Of a stretch of 35,854 nt of DNA, positions 1-10,244 are shown piece by piece. Position numbers and translations under genes: made by a program. The number at the start of each line of letters is the position of its first letter. Within the stretch, counting starts at the first letter, position 1. The DNA lies in NCBI GenBank assembly GCA_018240985.1, contig JAFEER010000081.1, positions 1-35,854 of the forward strand. Direction: 5' to 3'. Below the pieces are notes generated by a model. The model was given only the letters and a program-made list of their open reading frames with translations, made no database searches and was not told the DNA's origin. Source of the DNA: Pseudomonadota bacterium. GTDB lineage: Bacteria > Pseudomonadota > Gammaproteobacteria > Burkholderiales > Burkholderiaceae_C.

Positions 1-75
1 CTGTATGTTGTTAACGAACCGAAGACCGAAATTGCTTTCTTTCTTCCAACCTCGCTGCGATCAGCGAAGCCTTGT

Positions 76-105
76 ATTCTACTGCAGGTTTTAAAGTCCT
101 GTCAA
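76..105 (-). promoter_or_regulatory. Downstream rRNA-type promoter (P2), reading left
   Basis: On the minus strand a perfect -35 box TTGACA (100-105) is followed after 18 bases by TAGAAT (76-81) and then AAGGCTTCGCTGAT. This is the second member of a tandem pair with P1. The remaining bases 1-70 would be transcribed leader. They contain TTCGGTCTTCGGTTCG and end in GTTAACAACATACAG, which I recall from 16S rRNA leaders of related bacteria, though I cannot check that here. No reading frame in 1-350 looks like a gene. Confidence 0.6.
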
Positions 106-187
106 ACTTGAAGGTCTTTCAACCTCTCCGCCAACCACCGCAACCAACCACCTCAGCAATCAGTCGCCGCAATCAGCGAAGCCCTGA

Positions 188-217
188 AGTATACATCGGA
201 TTTCAACCGGATGACAA
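188..217 (-). promoter_or_regulatory. Upstream rRNA-type promoter (P1), reading left
   Basis: On the minus strand a -35 box TTGTCA (212-217) is followed after 18 bases by a -10 box TATACT (188-193). Just downstream is GGGCTTCGCTGAT. The same arrangement occurs again 112 bases further along (P2), with the same spacer length and the same GGCTTCGCTGAT block after the -10. An A-rich stretch (about 228-240, minus-strand reading) sits upstream of the -35 like an UP element. Tandem strong promoters with a shared start region are typical of ribosomal RNA operons. The rRNA itself would lie beyond base 1, so that target is an inference. Confidence 0.55.
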
Positions 218-305
218 ATCAAGGGGGAAATTTTTCTTCCCGTCGCCGCTTCGGTTGTCTGCTCTGGGAGCGACTGCCGTTGCAGCGAGCTATCAAGTCT
301 ACATC

Positions 306-331
306 AAAAAAATCGACCCGAATCGGGATCG
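306..331 (-). terminator. Intrinsic terminator after the phosphoribosyltransferase gene
   Basis: Read on the minus strand the sequence is CGA-T-CCCG-ATT-CGGG-TCG followed by A and seven T. The stem has seven pairs with one bulged T and a three-base loop, and the T tract is at 306-312. It lies 20 bases past the stop codon of the phosphoribosyltransferase gene. It would end the long ndk-to-purA transcription unit before the rRNA-type promoters. Confidence 0.65.
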
Positions 332-350
332 TCTTCTTACATCCAACAAT

Positions 351-875
351 TTACCAATGCCACTTTTCGGCAAGTTTGTCTGGCGTCAGAGTGTCGTAGG
401 TTTCAAAGGGTTGATGGATCCAGGGGTTGGTAGGCAGGAACTCGACCGAGTAATCGGGCGTGAAGGTGGACATCCCCTTAGTCCATATCACCGCGCTGCG
501 CAATTCGGAGATGGGAGCGTAGTTGGTCTTGAGCATGTCGATCACGGCCCGCAAGGTATGGCCAGAGTCCGCCAGATCGTCCACCAGCAGGACGCGGCCG
601 GCAATTTCGCCCTTGGGCGTGGTGATGAAGCGTGCCAGGTCGAGGTGCCCTTGAACGGTGCCTGCCTCAGCGCGGTAGGAACTGGTGGACATGATGGCCA
701 ACGGCTTTTCAAAGATGCGGCTCAGCATGTCGCCGGGACGCAGTCCGCCGCGTGCAAGGCACAGGATGGTGTCGAATTCCCAGCCGGACTCATGCACCTT
801 CAACGCAAGCTTTTCAATCAGGTTGTGGTATTCGTCGTAGCTTACGTAGAGATGCTTGCCGTCTTCAGTCAGCAT
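351..875 (-). CDS. Phosphoribosyltransferase (type I PRTase fold)
   Basis: A 174-residue cytosolic enzyme of the purine phosphoribosyltransferase type, which transfers a base onto PRPP. The PRPP-binding loop is clear at residues 95-108 (VLLVDDLADSGHTL), and ARGGLRPGDM at 41-50 is the usual glycine loop before it. The start is ATG with GGAG six bases upstream. The gene is the last of the long minus-strand unit, 67 bases after purA and ahead of an intrinsic terminator. Its position next to purA supports a purine salvage role, but whether the base is hypoxanthine, xanthine or guanine cannot be read from the sequence. Confidence 0.85.
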   Translation of the reverse strand: MLTEDGKHLYVSYDEYHNLIEKLALKVHESGWEFDTILCLARGGLRPGDMLSRIFEKPLAIMSTSSYRAEAGTVQGHLDLARFITTPKGEIAGRVLLVDDLADSGHTLRAVIDMLKTNYAPISELRSAVIWTKGMSTFTPDYSVEFLPTNPWIHQPFETYDTLTPDKLAEKWHW

Positions 876-897
876 GTATTACTCCATTTTTCATAGC

Positions 898-927
898 GCA
901 TAACGCATTACCAGAGCGCGTTATTGC
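898..927. repeat. Inverted repeat between purA and the PRTase gene
   Basis: TAACGC (901-906) and GCGTTA (918-923) form a perfect six-pair stem around an 11-base loop. The stem extends outward by GCA/TGC with one bulge. No T tract follows on either strand, so it is not a standard terminator. In the transcript it could act as an intercistronic hairpin affecting stability or the relative level of the two messages. Confidence 0.35.
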
Positions 928-942
928 CGAATTTAACGTCAA

Positions 943-2334
<1,392 letters not shown>

Positions 2335-2355
2335 TCAAATGCTAAAAACCGAAAT

Positions 2356-3504
2356 TCAAATCGCCTGGACGACCCAGCGATCACCCACCTGGATCAGTTC
2401 ACGGTCGCAGTGAAACTCATCGACCTCGCTGCCATGCCCCGGCAACATGCACACCACCGTCTCGCCCTGTGAGCGCAGGGCGGCGATCGCTGCGTTCACC
2501 CCCTGGCCCTCGCCCCAGGGTGCGCGGATGGCCGCCCTGAGCGGGCGTGGTTGCACCACACTGACCAGTTGCTTGATGTCCAGGCTGAAGCCGGCCGCGG
2601 GGCGGTTGCGCCCAAATACTGCCCCCACCTCGTCGTAACGACCGCCGCGCACCAGTGCATCGCTTGCGCCCTGGGTGTAGATGGCGAAACGTGCGCCGCT
2701 GTAATACGCGTAACCACGCAGATCCGCGAGGTCAAAGCTCACGCGCGCACCGTGAATGTTGGCAGCGACCGCTCTCAAATCAGATAGCACTTCGCGCACG
2801 CCGGCAACGGCTTTGAGCGCAGTTTCAGCCTCATCAAGCACGGCCACATCGCCATACAGCTGGAGCAACGCGAGCAATCCTTCACGCGAGACGGCGGGAA
2901 AATCACGCGTCAACGATGCCAACTCGCTCGCATCCTTGGCGGCCAGGGCAGCATGCACCTGGCCCAGGGTCTGCCAGGCCACAGGCACGCCAGCCAGCAG
3001 GCTGCGCACGATGCGTACATCGGCCAGATCCACGCTGACCGCGCCCACCTGCGCACCGCGCAGGCACTCCAGCGACAGCTGCACGGCCTCGATATCGGCC
3101 TCTATGCCGGGGTGGCCATAGATTTCGGCACCAAATTGCAGCGGTTCGCGCGTGGCATGGGGGCGATCGGGACGGGTGTGCAGCACCGGGCCGCAATAGC
3201 ACAGCCGCGTCACACCCCTGCGGTTGAGCAGGTGGGCGTCGATACGTGCCGCCTGCTGGGTGGTGTCGGCACGAAGCCCCAACGAACGGCCGGAGAGCTG
3301 ATCCACCAGTTTGAAGGTTTGCAGATCCAGCGCCTCGCCGGTACCGGTGAGCAGCGAATCCAGGTGCTCCAGCAGCGGCGGCATGACCAGTTCATAGCCG
3401 TAGCTGCGAGCAGTATCGAGCAGCCCACGACGAAGTTCTTCAATGTGCCGTGCCTCTGAGGGCAAAACATCGGCTATGTGATCCGGCAGGACCCAGGCAG
3501 ACAT
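2356..3504 (-). CDS. hisZ: ATP phosphoribosyltransferase regulatory subunit HisZ
   Basis: A 382-residue class II aminoacyl-tRNA-synthetase-like protein that works with the short form of HisG in the first step of histidine synthesis. It does not charge tRNA. It opens with [23 protein letters not shown] and contains [15 protein letters not shown] (about 99), the HisZ version of synthetase motif 2. [13 protein letters not shown] (about 265) corresponds to the HisRS histidine loop. The ATG has no good ribosome-binding site. The gene sits between a small membrane-protein gene and purA, a usual betaproteobacterial order. A true hisS is also present in this window (10937-12226), so the two paralogues can be told apart. 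Confidence 0.93.
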   Translation of the reverse strand: MSAWVLPDHIADVLPSEARHIEELRRGLLDTARSYGYELVMPPLLEHLDSLLTGTGEALDLQTFKLVDQLSGRSLGLRADTTQQAARIDAHLLNRRGVTRLCYCGPVLHTRPDRPHATREPLQFGAEIYGHPGIEADIEAVQLSLECLRGAQVGAVSVDLADVRIVRSLLAGVPVAWQTLGQVHAALAAKDASELASLTRDFPAVSREGLLALLQLYGDVAVLDEAETALKAVAGVREVLSDLRAVAANIHGARVSFDLADLRGYAYYSGARFAIYTQGASDALVRGGRYDEVGAVFGRNRPAAGFSLDIKQLVSVVQPRPLRAAIRAPWGEGQGVNAAIAALRSQGETVVCMLPGHGSEVDEFHCDRELIQVGDRWVVQAI

Positions 3505-3573
3505 GGGGTGGGGTAGGCTGTTAAAACGACGATTCTACCGGCACTGATGACGCGCGGCCGGCGCCAGCGGCGA

Positions 3574-3765
3574 CTATGACGACAGCAGCAGAATCAGGGC
3601 GCCGGCAAGTATGCTCAGCAGGGCGAAAAAACGAATCTGGCCGTCGCGCAGCTGCAAAATCTGCTCGAACATGCGCCGCCAGCCGCCGGGTGTGACGAAG
3701 GGGAAAAACCCCTCGATCACGAGCACCAGGCCGAGGGCCACCCAGAAGCTGTTCGCCCAATCCAT
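3574..3765 (-). CDS. Small membrane protein, DUF2065 (YjeT) family
   Basis: A 63-residue protein with two hydrophobic segments (about residues 5-24 and 46-62). They are separated by a short polar loop containing PGGWRRMFEQILQLRDGQIR, typical of the YjeT/DUF2065 family. The family's function is unknown. It is commonly found beside hflC and purA, as here (21 bases after hflC and 69 bases before hisZ). The start is ATG. A longer overlapping frame at 3521-3784 lacks family features and is treated as spurious. Confidence 0.85.
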   Translation of the reverse strand: MDWANSFWVALGLVLVIEGFFPFVTPGGWRRMFEQILQLRDGQIRFFALLSILAGALILLLSS

Positions 3766-3786
3766 GCCCGGTGTCCCAAGGCAAAC

Positions 3787-4716
3787 TCAGGGTTTGCGCG
3801 GTGCAGGCGCCGCGCCTGATGCAGCGGACGCACTGGAGGCAGTACCACCCCGGAAGGCCTTGAAAAAGTCCGTGGATGATGGATCCAGCACCATCACGTC
3901 ACTTTTGCGGTTGAAACTGGCCTTGTAGGCCTCCAGGCTGCGGTAGAACTGAGCGAACTGCGGATCGCGGCCAAAGGCTTCCGCATATTGGCGTGCCGCC
4001 TCGGCATCGCCCTCGCCCTTGACCTTCTGCGCGTCGCGGTAGGCGTTGGCAATGATGATTTCGCGCTGACGGTCGGCGTCCGCACGAATCTTTTCGCCCT
4101 CGGCGGCACCGGTGGAGCGCAGCTCATTGGCGACGCGTTTGCGCTCCGCCTCCATGCGCCGGTATACGGACTCGGTGATCGCCTCGACATAGTCCACGCG
4201 GGTGATACGCACATCCACCACGTCCACGCCCCAGGGCTTGGCACCACGAACGGCCTCCAGCACCTCGCGCTTCACCTCTGACATCAGCGCATCACGCTTG
4301 ACAGACAGCAGTTCGTTGACGGTGCGGCGATTGACCTCTTCCTGGAAAGAATTGCGCACCACGCGGTTGAGCTGCAGGGCGCCCGCACTCTCATCCAGAC
4401 CAACGTTGCGGATGTACTCCAGCGGGTCAGAGATGCGCCAGCGCACATACCAGTCGATGACCACGCGCTGTTTCTCAGCCGTCAACATCGACTCGGTGTC
4501 CGAGCTGTCGAGCGTGAGCAGCCGCTTGTCGATGTAGCGCACGTTCTGGAACGGGGGCGGCAACTTGAAGTGCAGGCCGGGTTCGGTGATGACTTCCTTG
4601 ATCTGCCCCAGCGCATACACCACACCGAACTGGCGTTGATCGACCACGAACAGCATGGAGCTGAGCAGGCCCAGCAACACCAAAATGCTAGAGACAAAAA
4701 ATCCGATTCTGTTCAC
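3787..4716 (-). CDS. hflC: Protease modulator HflC (SPFH family)
   Basis: A 309-residue inner-membrane protein that pairs with HflK to form the cage around the FtsH protease and limit its action on membrane substrates. One transmembrane segment lies at about residues 4-24. The SPFH/band-7 domain follows (about 25-200), then a coiled-coil stretch rich in Glu, Lys and Ala with RVANELRSTGAAEGEKIRAD. The C-terminal Ala/Ser/Pro tail is probably disordered. The start is GTG with AGGAG six bases upstream, and the hflK stop codon TAG lies inside that ribosome-binding site, so the two are tightly coupled. Confidence 0.95.
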   Translation of the reverse strand: MNRIGFFVSSILVLLGLLSSMLFVVDQRQFGVVYALGQIKEVITEPGLHFKLPPPFQNVRYIDKRLLTLDSSDTESMLTAEKQRVVIDWYVRWRISDPLEYIRNVGLDESAGALQLNRVVRNSFQEEVNRRTVNELLSVKRDALMSEVKREVLEAVRGAKPWGVDVVDVRITRVDYVEAITESVYRRMEAERKRVANELRSTGAAEGEKIRADADRQREIIIANAYRDAQKVKGEGDAEAARQYAEAFGRDPQFAQFYRSLEAYKASFNRKSDVMVLDPSSTDFFKAFRGGTASSASAASGAAPAPRKP

Positions 4717-4725
4717 ACAGATCTC

Positions 4726-6099
4726 CTATCGGGACTCACGTTCGCGCGCGCGATTGGGGTCGCGCGACAGGCGAGAGTCGCTGGGAAATTGAGACGACGC
4801 TGCCGGCGCCGCCGTTCCAGCGGCCGCTGCCGGTGGCACTTCCGGCATGGTGGCAGGCGTCGTCTGCGCCACACTTTGCATGATCTTGTCCAGGGGCAGA
4901 TACAGTAGATTCGATCCCTGGCGCGACTCCACCAGCACCTTGGTGACGTTGCTGTAGATTTGTTGCATGGTCTCAAGGTACATGCGATCGCGCGTCACCT
5001 GAGGGGCCTTTTGGTATTCGGCCAGCACGGCGGAAAAACGCTGCGCATCACCCTGGGACTGGGCCGCGATGCGCGCCTTGTAGGCTGCAGCCTCCTCGGC
5101 CAGGCGCGAAGCCGCACCCGCGGCGCGCGGAATCACGTCGTTGGCATAGGCCTCTGCCTCGTTCTTGGCGCGTTCACGCTCCTGACCGGCCTTGAGCACA
5201 TCGTCAAACGCCGCCTGAACCTGTTCCGGCGGACGCACCCCACCCTGCTGCAGGTTGATGCCAACCACTTCCACGCCGATCTTGTAGCGATCCAAAATGG
5301 TCTGCATCAGCTGGCGCACGCGCGGCGCGATCTGGTCGCGCTCGTCGGCAAGGGCCATGCCCATTTTCATCTTGCCCACCACTTCACGAACCGCAGTCTC
5401 TGCCACCTGCACCACGGCATCGGCTGGATTGCGGCTTTCAAACAGCCACGCCCGCGCGTCATTCAGGCGGTACTGGACGGCAAATTTGATCTCGACGATG
5501 TTTTCGTCTTCCGTCAGCATGGCGGATTCGCGCAGGCCCGTGCTCTTGATGATGGTGTCACGTCCCACGTCGACCGAACGGATCTGGGACACGTACACCA
5601 GCTCATGGCGTTGGATGGGATAGGGCAGGCGCCAGTTGAAGCCGGCTCCCACGGTACCCTTGTATTTGCCGAACTGCGTGATGACCGCCTGCTGACCTTC
5701 CTGCACGATGAAAAAGCCCGTTCCAAGCCAGATCAGGACGGCGATAGCGGCGATCAAGCCAATGCCCACGCCTGCATTTTTCATGTCCGGCTGAAAGCCG
5801 CCGCCACTGCCCCCCGGCATGCGCCCGCCGCCACCGCCATTGCCGCCGCCAAACAGGCCGCTGAGCTTGCGATTGAGGTCACGCCACAGTTCATCAAGGT
5901 CTGGGGGTTGGCCACCGGGGCCTGGGTCTCTTCCCCGGCCACCCTGCGGTTTATCGTCATTGGGCCGCTCCGGCTGCGGACGCTCTTCACCCTGGCCCTT
6001 GTCGTCGCCACGGCCCCAGCGCGGATCGTTGAGATTGAACATCCCTCGGATGCGCTCGGGCAACAATGCCCAGCGCGAGGCATGGATATGAAGGTTCAT
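4726..6099 (-). CDS. hflK: Protease modulator HflK (SPFH family)
   Basis: A 457-residue partner of HflC. A hydrophilic N-terminal region rich in Gly, Pro, Asp and Arg (about residues 25-108) is followed by a transmembrane helix (about 109-131). The SPFH domain then begins at VQEGQQAVITQFGKY, and a coiled-coil segment with EAEAYANDVIPRAAGAASRL follows. The frame is open upstream to 6252, but that would run into hflX. I chose the ATG at 6099, 52 bases after the hflX stop, which gives an N-terminus ending in the MFNLNDPRWGRGDD motif usual for HflK. An alternative ATG at 6042 begins exactly at that motif. Confidence 0.93.
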   Translation of the reverse strand: MNLHIHASRWALLPERIRGMFNLNDPRWGRGDDKGQGEERPQPERPNDDKPQGGRGRDPGPGGQPPDLDELWRDLNRKLSGLFGGGNGGGGGRMPGGSGGGFQPDMKNAGVGIGLIAAIAVLIWLGTGFFIVQEGQQAVITQFGKYKGTVGAGFNWRLPYPIQRHELVYVSQIRSVDVGRDTIIKSTGLRESAMLTEDENIVEIKFAVQYRLNDARAWLFESRNPADAVVQVAETAVREVVGKMKMGMALADERDQIAPRVRQLMQTILDRYKIGVEVVGINLQQGGVRPPEQVQAAFDDVLKAGQERERAKNEAEAYANDVIPRAAGAASRLAEEAAAYKARIAAQSQGDAQRFSAVLAEYQKAPQVTRDRMYLETMQQIYSNVTKVLVESRQGSNLLYLPLDKIMQSVAQTTPATMPEVPPAAAAGTAAPAASSQFPSDSRLSRDPNRARERESR

Positions 6100-6151
6100 G
6101 CGCAAATTCTCTGGTTCTCTATGGATCTGTAACAGCCGACATTGTGCCCAA

Positions 6152-7330
6152 TCAAACCGCCGGGCCAGGCAATTCAAGTCCCTGGCCGGGGGGCATGGCT
6201 GGCTGCGAAGCATCCATGACCATGCTTGCCAACCGTTCACGCAGTGCAGCAATGCCCTCCCCCTGGCGCGCGCTCACGAAGATGCGCGGGGCCGGGCGCC
6301 CATCCAGCTCGTACGTATCTTGCTGCTGCGCCGGCCTGGCTTCAGGTGCCATGGCGTCAAGCTTGTTGAACACGAGCAGCTGCGGAATATCCGCGGCGCC
6401 AATTTCCGCCAGCACAAGCTGCACTTGTGCAATCTGCTCGGGGAAGCCGGGATTGGCGGCATCCACCACGTGCAGCAACAGGTCGGCATCCACGGCCTCC
6501 TGCAGCGTGGCTTGAAAGGCGTCCACCAGGCCATGGGGCAAATCGCGGATGAAGCCCACCGTGTCGGAGAGCGAAATCGACCCTGCGCCCTCGCCCAGGT
6601 AGAGCTGCCTGGTCGTGGTGTCCAGGGTGGCGAACAACTGATCGGCCGCGTAGGCACGCGCCTTGACGAGTGCATTGAACAGCGTGGACTTGCCCGCGTT
6701 GGTGTAGCCAACAAGTGAGATATTGAAGGTGTCGCGGCGCTCGCGCTGGCGGCGCTGGGTGGCGCGCTGGCGCTTGACCTTCTGCAGCCGCTCGCGCGTG
6801 CGCTTGATGGCGTCGCCAATCATGCGCTTGTCCAGCTCGATCTGGGTTTCGCCCGGGCCGCCGCGCATGCCGATACCGCCCTGCTGGCGTTCCAGGTGCG
6901 ACCAGCGCCGCACCAGGCGCGTGCTCAGGTATTGCAGGCGCGCCAGCTCCACCTGCAGCTTGCCCTCATGACTACGGGCACGCTGGGCAAAGATTTCCAG
7001 GATGAGCATGGTTCGGTCATTGACCGGCAGCTGCAGATGGCGCTCCAGATTGCGCTGTTGCGCCGGGCTCAAAGCCTGATCGAACAGCACCTCCTTGACG
7101 CCATGCATTTGCGCCAGGGTGCGGATTTCATCGGCCTTGCCACTCCCCACGAAGAGTGCGGCATCCGGCGTCTTGCGCTTGCAGGTCAGGCGCGCCACTG
7201 GCTCTAATCCGGCGGTCTGGGCCAGCAAGCCCAGCTCCTGCAACTCTGCATCAAAATGAGGTGCGCCGAAATCCACGCCGATCAACAGGACTGGCGTGGA
7301 ATGGGTCGCAGGAGAGGGTTTGGAACTCAA
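6152..7330 (-). CDS. hflX: GTPase HflX
   Basis: A 392-residue ribosome-associated GTPase that splits stalled ribosomes, notably under heat stress. It has the N-terminal HflX domain with GGPGETQIELDKR (157-169) and a basic coiled coil (170-200). The G domain carries the P-loop GYTNAGKST (208-216), DTVGF (256-260) and NKLD (322-325). The start codon appears to be TTG at 7330, as no ATG lies near the conserved VGVDFG-like start; a GTG at about residue 19 is an alternative. It lies 63 bases after hfq, the standard hfq-hflX-hflK-hflC order. Confidence 0.95.
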   Translation of the reverse strand: MSSKPSPATHSTPVLLIGVDFGAPHFDAELQELGLLAQTAGLEPVARLTCKRKTPDAALFVGSGKADEIRTLAQMHGVKEVLFDQALSPAQQRNLERHLQLPVNDRTMLILEIFAQRARSHEGKLQVELARLQYLSTRLVRRWSHLERQQGGIGMRGGPGETQIELDKRMIGDAIKRTRERLQKVKRQRATQRRQRERRDTFNISLVGYTNAGKSTLFNALVKARAYAADQLFATLDTTTRQLYLGEGAGSISLSDTVGFIRDLPHGLVDAFQATLQEAVDADLLLHVVDAANPGFPEQIAQVQLVLAEIGAADIPQLLVFNKLDAMAPEARPAQQQDTYELDGRPAPRIFVSARQGEGIAALRERLASMVMDASQPAMPPGQGLELPGPAV

Positions 7331-7393
7331 GTCTGCGGGCCCTTGCGTGCGAAGCGCTTGCGCCCCGGCAATGCCTCAACCTGCAACCGGCGC

Positions 7394-7642
7394 TTAACCG
7401 TTACCGTCGTCACCGGCTTCGGCCGTGGAGAAATTCACGGCACGCCCGGGAACGATGGTGGAGATGGCGTGCTTGTAGACCATCTGGGTCACTGTGTTGC
7501 GCAGCAGCACCACGTACTGATCGAAGGATTCGATCTGCCCCTGCAGCTTGATGCCGTTGACCAGGTAAATGGACACCGGCACATGCTCACGACGCAAGGC
7601 GTTCAGGAAGGGGTCTTGAAGAAGTTGGCCTTTATTGCTCAC
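7394..7642 (-). CDS. hfq: RNA chaperone Hfq
   Basis: An 82-residue Sm-like protein that forms hexamers and matches small RNAs to target messages. [19 protein letters not shown] is the classic N-terminal distal/rim region. [15 protein letters not shown] is Sm1, and YKHAIS is the Sm2 motif at about residues 56-61. The C-terminal tail is short, as in betaproteobacteria. The start is GTG at 7642 with GGAG seven bases upstream. The frame stays open to 7690, but the upstream residues do not match Hfq. Confidence 0.97.
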   Translation of the reverse strand: MSNKGQLLQDPFLNALRREHVPVSIYLVNGIKLQGQIESFDQYVVLLRNTVTQMVYKHAISTIVPGRAVNFSTAEAGDDGNG

Positions 7643-7691
7643 GATATTCTCCGTGTTCAAGAATGTTGTTGTAAAGCGGCACCTTACCACA

Positions 7692-7711
7692 GCCGCGCGA
7701 CTTTACGCGGC
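7692..7711. repeat. Inverted repeat in the der-hfq gap
   Basis: GCCGCG (7692-7697) and CGCGGC (7706-7711) are reverse complements around an eight-base loop. They sit in the 85-base gap upstream of hfq. No T tract follows, so it is unlikely to be a terminator. It may be a leader hairpin in the hfq message. Confidence 0.3.
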
Positions 7712-7727
7712 ACAAGGGCTCAGAAAA

Positions 7728-9062
7728 TCATTTGTCCACGTATGGATTGCTGGAGGTTCGCAGTTCTATCCGCAGCGGCGTTCCCACCAAATCGAACTCC
7801 TTGCGAAAGCGCCCTTCCAAAAAGCGCTTGTAGGCATCGGAGACATGTTCCAGTGAGTTGCCGTGGATCACGATCACCGGTGGGTTCATGCCGCCCTGAT
7901 GCGCATAGCGCAACTTGGGCCGATAGCCACCCGCACGCTTGGGTGTCTGGAACTGCACCGCCTCCTGCAGCAAACGTGTCAGCACCGGCGTAGGCATCTT
8001 GCGATTGGCGGACTTGTAGGCCTGGGCGATGGAAGTCCACAGCGGCGCAATGCCCTGGCGCTTGATGGCGGAGATGAAATGCAGCGGAGCGAACTTGAGA
8101 AAGGACAGCCGCGATTCGATGGAGCGCTCCAATTGCTGGCGCTGGTAATCATCCACCGCATCCCATTTGTTCACGGCGACGACCACAGCGCGGCCGCTTT
8201 CAAGGATGTAGCCTGCGATATGCGCGTCCTGGTCTGTCACGCCCTGGGTGGCATCGAGCAGCAGCAGCACCACGTTGGCCGATTCGATGGCCTGCAGCGT
8301 CTTGACGACGGAGAACTTCTCGATGGCCTCGAACACCTTGCCCTTGCGGCGCAGGCCGGCCGTGTCGATGAGCTCGAACTTCTGGCCATTGCGTTCGAAC
8401 GGCACCGAGATCGCGTCGCGGGTCGTCCCCGGCATGTCGAAGGCCACCAGGCGTTCCTCGCCCAGCCAAGTGTTGATCAGCGTGGACTTGCCCACGTTGG
8501 GCCGGCCCGCCACTGCCAGGCGGATGACATTGGTTTCGGCCACGCCATCGCCCTCGTCCGGCTCAGGCAGGGCCAGGGATTCAAGGGCCAACTCCACCAG
8601 GCTGCGGGTACCCTGCCCGTGCGCGGCGGACACGGGGTAGACCTCGCCCAGACCCAACTCGTAGAACTCGGCCAGATGGGCGCTGTCCTGCATGCCCTCG
8701 GCCTTGTTGGCTGCCAGCACGCAGGGCTTGCCCAGGCGGCGCAGGAAGTTGGCGATGTCGTGATCCTGCGCCGACAGGCCGCCGCGCACGTCCACGACGA
8801 AGATCACCACGTCGGCCTCGGCCACGGCCTGGCGCGTCTGCTTGGCCATCTCGCGGTAGATGCCGCTCTCTGCAGCAGGCTCGAAGCCCCCGGTATCGAT
8901 GACGATGTACTCGTGCTTGCCCTGGCGCCCATTGCCGTAATGGCGGTCGCGTGTGAGGCCGGCAAAGTCGGCCACGATGGCATCGCGCGACTTCGTCAGG
9001 CGGTTGAACAGGGTGGATTTGCCCACATTGGGCCGCCCCACCAGGGCGATGACCGGTTTCAT
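7728..9062 (-). CDS. der: Ribosome assembly GTPase Der (EngA)
   Basis: A 444-residue protein with two tandem GTPase domains, needed for assembly of the 50S ribosomal subunit. GRPNVGKS occurs twice, at residues 9-16 and 186-193. Each is followed by its DTxG motif (IDTGGF about 55 and [11 protein letters not shown] in the second domain) and by NKxD-type motifs (NKAE about 119, NKWD in domain 2). The C-terminal KH-like domain includes [12 protein letters not shown]. The start is ATG with AGGA upstream. It lies 18 bases after bamB, the normal bamB-der pairing. Confidence 0.97.
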   Translation of the reverse strand: MKPVIALVGRPNVGKSTLFNRLTKSRDAIVADFAGLTRDRHYGNGRQGKHEYIVIDTGGFEPAAESGIYREMAKQTRQAVAEADVVIFVVDVRGGLSAQDHDIANFLRRLGKPCVLAANKAEGMQDSAHLAEFYELGLGEVYPVSAAHGQGTRSLVELALESLALPEPDEGDGVAETNVIRLAVAGRPNVGKSTLINTWLGEERLVAFDMPGTTRDAISVPFERNGQKFELIDTAGLRRKGKVFEAIEKFSVVKTLQAIESANVVLLLLDATQGVTDQDAHIAGYILESGRAVVVAVNKWDAVDDYQRQQLERSIESRLSFLKFAPLHFISAIKRQGIAPLWTSIAQAYKSANRKMPTPVLTRLLQEAVQFQTPKRAGGYRPKLRYAHQGGMNPPVIVIHGNSLEHVSDAYKRFLEGRFRKEFDLVGTPLRIELRTSSNPYVDK

Positions 9063-9080
9063 CCCAGTGTCCTATACAAA

Positions 9081-10244
9081 TCAGTCGGGGCGAAAACCGT
9101 AGACGCCGCCCTTGCGGGTCACCACCACCAGGGTGTCGCCCGCGGCCACCGGCGTTGCCGCAATCGCGCTGCCGTCGGTGCTCAGGCGATTGAGCGGCGC
9201 GGCATCCGAGCGTGACAGCAGGTGCACCAGGCCGGTGTCGTCGCCAACCACCACCGAGCGACCCAGGAGCAGCGGCGCCGTGAGCTTGCGAAACTGCAGC
9301 CGCTCGGACGTCCAGGCGCGCTTGCCGTCGGCGCGTTGCCAGGCGAGCACCGTGCCATTGCTCTCGGTGCCGAACAGCATGCTTGCGTCGCCGTCAATGC
9401 CTTCGCTGCCGCTGGCCGGTTGCGTCCACAGCACGGCGCCACGCGCCGCATCGATGCAGCCCACTGTGGCCTGGAAGGCGCGTGCACACAGGTTGTCACC
9501 AACGCGGCTGGTGGGCCCGACGATTTCCACCAGGCGCTCGACATCGTTGGTGCCGCGCGGGCTGGCCAGCGGGGCCTCCCAGCGCACCACGCCGTTGTCG
9601 GGGTTGAAGCCCACCAGGCGCCCCGACAGCCCTGCCACCAGGGTATCGCCGATGGCCGACAACACCCCGCCCTGGCGCAGGATCAGGGGCTCGCCCGGAC
9701 GCTGCTGGCCCCACAGGCGGTAGCCGGTGGCGGCATCGAAGGCGGCGACGGAGCGGTCTGCAGCCAGCACAAAGACCCGATTGCCCGCCACCAGCGGTGC
9801 CGTATAGGACTGCGCCGACAAGGGCTTGCGCCAGATTTCGCGGCCGCCATCGAGCACGATGAGCTGGGCATTTTGCGAGACCACGGCGGCCCAGCGCCCG
9901 TCGCTGCCCACGCCCGCCGCCAGCGGCACATTCAGCTGGGTGCGCCAGACATCGCCGCCGGTGCGCGCATCCATCGCCACTACCTCGCCCTGGGCGGATG
10001 CCAGGGTGACCGTCGTGCCATTCACATGAGCGTTGAGCGCCAAGCCATCGATGGCACTCATCTTGGCAGTCCAGGCCTGGCGCACGCCGATTACGGGGAC
10101 GTTGGGCCCCAGCTCCGCCGGCTTAGGTTTGGATGAACCGCCCCACAGCGAACCGCCCCACAGCGAACAGCCGCTTACGCTCAGCGCCGCAGCCAGGGCA
10201 AGTCCCGTCAACGGGGCCCAGTGGTTAGTGCGGGCCGCGCTCAC
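9081..10244 (-). CDS. bamB: Outer-membrane assembly lipoprotein BamB
   Basis: A 387-residue beta-propeller lipoprotein of the BAM complex, which inserts beta-barrel proteins into the outer membrane. The signal peptide ends in the lipobox VSGC with the lipidated Cys at residue 26. The rest has PQQ-like blade repeats such as VAMDARTGGDVWRT and VAAFDAATGYRLWG. The start is GTG at 10244, overlapping the yfgM stop as GTGA. The open frame continues upstream to 10856, but that part is a shadow of yfgM. Immediately after the lipid Cys there is a five-codon tandem duplication (SLWGG twice). Confidence 0.93.
   Translation of the reverse strand: MSAARTNHWAPLTGLALAAALSVSGCSLWGGSLWGGSSKPKPAELGPNVPVIGVRQAWTAKMSAIDGLALNAHVNGTTVTLASAQGEVVAMDARTGGDVWRTQLNVPLAAGVGSDGRWAAVVSQNAQLIVLDGGREIWRKPLSAQSYTAPLVAGNRVFVLAADRSVAAFDAATGYRLWGQQRPGEPLILRQGGVLSAIGDTLVAGLSGRLVGFNPDNGVVRWEAPLASPRGTNDVERLVEIVGPTSRVGDNLCARAFQATVGCIDAARGAVLWTQPASGSEGIDGDASMLFGTESNGTVLAWQRADGKRAWTSERLQFRKLTAPLLLGRSVVVGDDTGLVHLLSRSDAAPLNRLSTDGSAIAATPVAAGDTLVVVTRKGGVYGFRPD
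10135..10164. repeat. 15-bp perfect tandem duplication inside bamB
   Basis: The unit GAACCGCCCCACAGC occurs twice in direct succession (10135-10149, 10150-10164). A partial third start, GAACAGCC, follows. It encodes the repeated SLWGG just after the lipidated cysteine of BamB and keeps the frame. Replication slippage is the simplest origin. Confidence 0.8.

Noticed and set aside
228..250. GGGAA/TTCCC inverted repeat near 229-246 as a second terminator
   Set aside because: No T tract follows it on either strand, and it lies just upstream of the P1 -35 box.
3521..3784. 87-residue minus frame overlapping the DUF2065 gene
   Set aside because: Different frame from a clear DUF2065 protein; Arg/Ala-rich with no membrane segments.
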